Virus record (IMG/VR): IMGVR_UViG_3300042328_000403
Coordinates: 1 to 22,653 of that record
Strand: one strand, 5' to 3'
From: a virus
Length of the DNA: 22,653 bases
Below, piece after piece: positions 22,359-22,653 of the stretch. The notes beneath the pieces were generated by a model. That model had not been told where the DNA came from and did no database searches. It was given only the letters and a program-made list of their open reading frames with translations. The stretch's first letter is position 1, and every line of letters starts with the position of its first letter. The position numbers and the translations under genes are program-made.

Positions 22359-22653
22359 ATGAGCAACAACTACTGGGATGAAGAAGACGACGAGGTAGAA
22401 GTACCTGAACATCAACTAGATGGCGATGCTTTAGTCAAAAGACTAAGAAAAGCCAAACGTGCTGATGAGAAGCGTATCAAGGAACTGACCGAACAACTTG
22501 AAGGATTCGTCAAGGAAAAACGGCAACAAACTGTCTCCGAAGTCCTGGCTAAAAAAGGAGTAAACGCTAAGGCTGCACGCCTTATTTTGAAAGATGTAGA
22601 GGATGCCACAGAGGAATCTATTGATTCTTGGCTCCGTGATAACGGAGATTTAA
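22359..22653 (+). CDS. Capsid scaffold protein, C-terminus cut by window edge
   Basis: The first 98 codons of a gene preceded by AAAGGGTGG about 6 bases from the ATG. The product has an acidic start (MSNNYWDEEDDEVEVPEHQ), a coiled-coil helix (LVKRLRKAKRADEKRIKELTEQLEGFVKEK, about residues 25-54) and a helical end with TVSEVLAKKGVNAKAARLI and EESIDSWLRDNGDL. This acidic head, coiled coil and xxWLxxNGDL tail is the usual form of actinophage scaffold proteins, which template the procapsid and are then lost. The major capsid gene is expected just beyond the right edge. The 120-base gap before it has only short inverted repeats and no convincing promoter. Confidence 0.78.
   Translation, partial: MSNNYWDEEDDEVEVPEHQLDGDALVKRLRKAKRADEKRIKELTEQLEGFVKEKRQQTVSEVLAKKGVNAKAARLILKDVEDATEESIDSWLRDNGDL

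Noticed and set aside
1-22653. CRISPR array, insertion sequence, integrase or attachment site
   Set aside because: No regularly spaced repeats, transposase or integrase motif was seen, and without an integrase no attachment site can be proposed.

Overview
The window reads as part of a tailed double-stranded DNA phage genome in two arms that diverge from a ~540-base noncoding region (about 7361-7896). The right arm is a head/packaging block: large terminase, an unknown protein, portal, two small proteins, a giant 1812-residue protein, three further virion-type proteins, and a partial scaffold protein at the right edge. No capsid, tail or integrase gene is visible. The host is inferred, not seen. 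The lytic transglycosylase with its SAYGIPQ motif, the Hjc-like resolvase, the DUF932 protein and the moderate-to-low GC would fit a phage of a low-GC, possibly freshwater, actinobacterium.

Left arm (minus strand, transcribed from ~7390 toward 1). It starts with a double zinc-ribbon protein and a 105-residue protein that ends at a UUCG-tetraloop terminator. A tightly overlapped series of small genes follows: one membrane protein, three small zinc-ribbon proteins, several unknowns, and a possible 31-residue membrane peptide directly before a secreted lytic transglycosylase. Next come a coiled-coil protein, a DUF932 protein, unknowns and a 57-residue Cys/His protein. A possible 28-residue leader peptide ends inside a terminator-like hairpin. 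Beyond it lies a DNA-metabolism set: Cas4/RecB-like nuclease, zinc-ribbon protein, RecA/DnaB-fold ATPase, a 58-residue protein and a Holliday-junction-resolvase-like nuclease cut by the left edge. Six of these genes (58, 57, 54, 52, 50 and 31 residues) and the 28-residue leader are short and easily missed. Several larger genes have starts corrected here from Shine-Dalgarno (SD) and overlap evidence. Seven sites share the same AGGAGACA initiation box.

Central region. It holds a leftward promoter with an exact TTGACA -35, two long inverted repeats, a direct repeat, nested palindromes, a candidate rightward promoter and two hairpins just before the terminase start. It probably serves as the divergent control region and may include a replication origin.

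Right arm (plus strand). From 9787 the genes are contiguous or overlapping, as expected of one late operon. Terminase moves DNA through the portal into a shell built on the scaffold. The giant protein and its three partners sit between portal and scaffold, where other phages encode minor head or ejection proteins, so they are best read as portal-associated or ejected virion proteins. Their function is not established from sequence.
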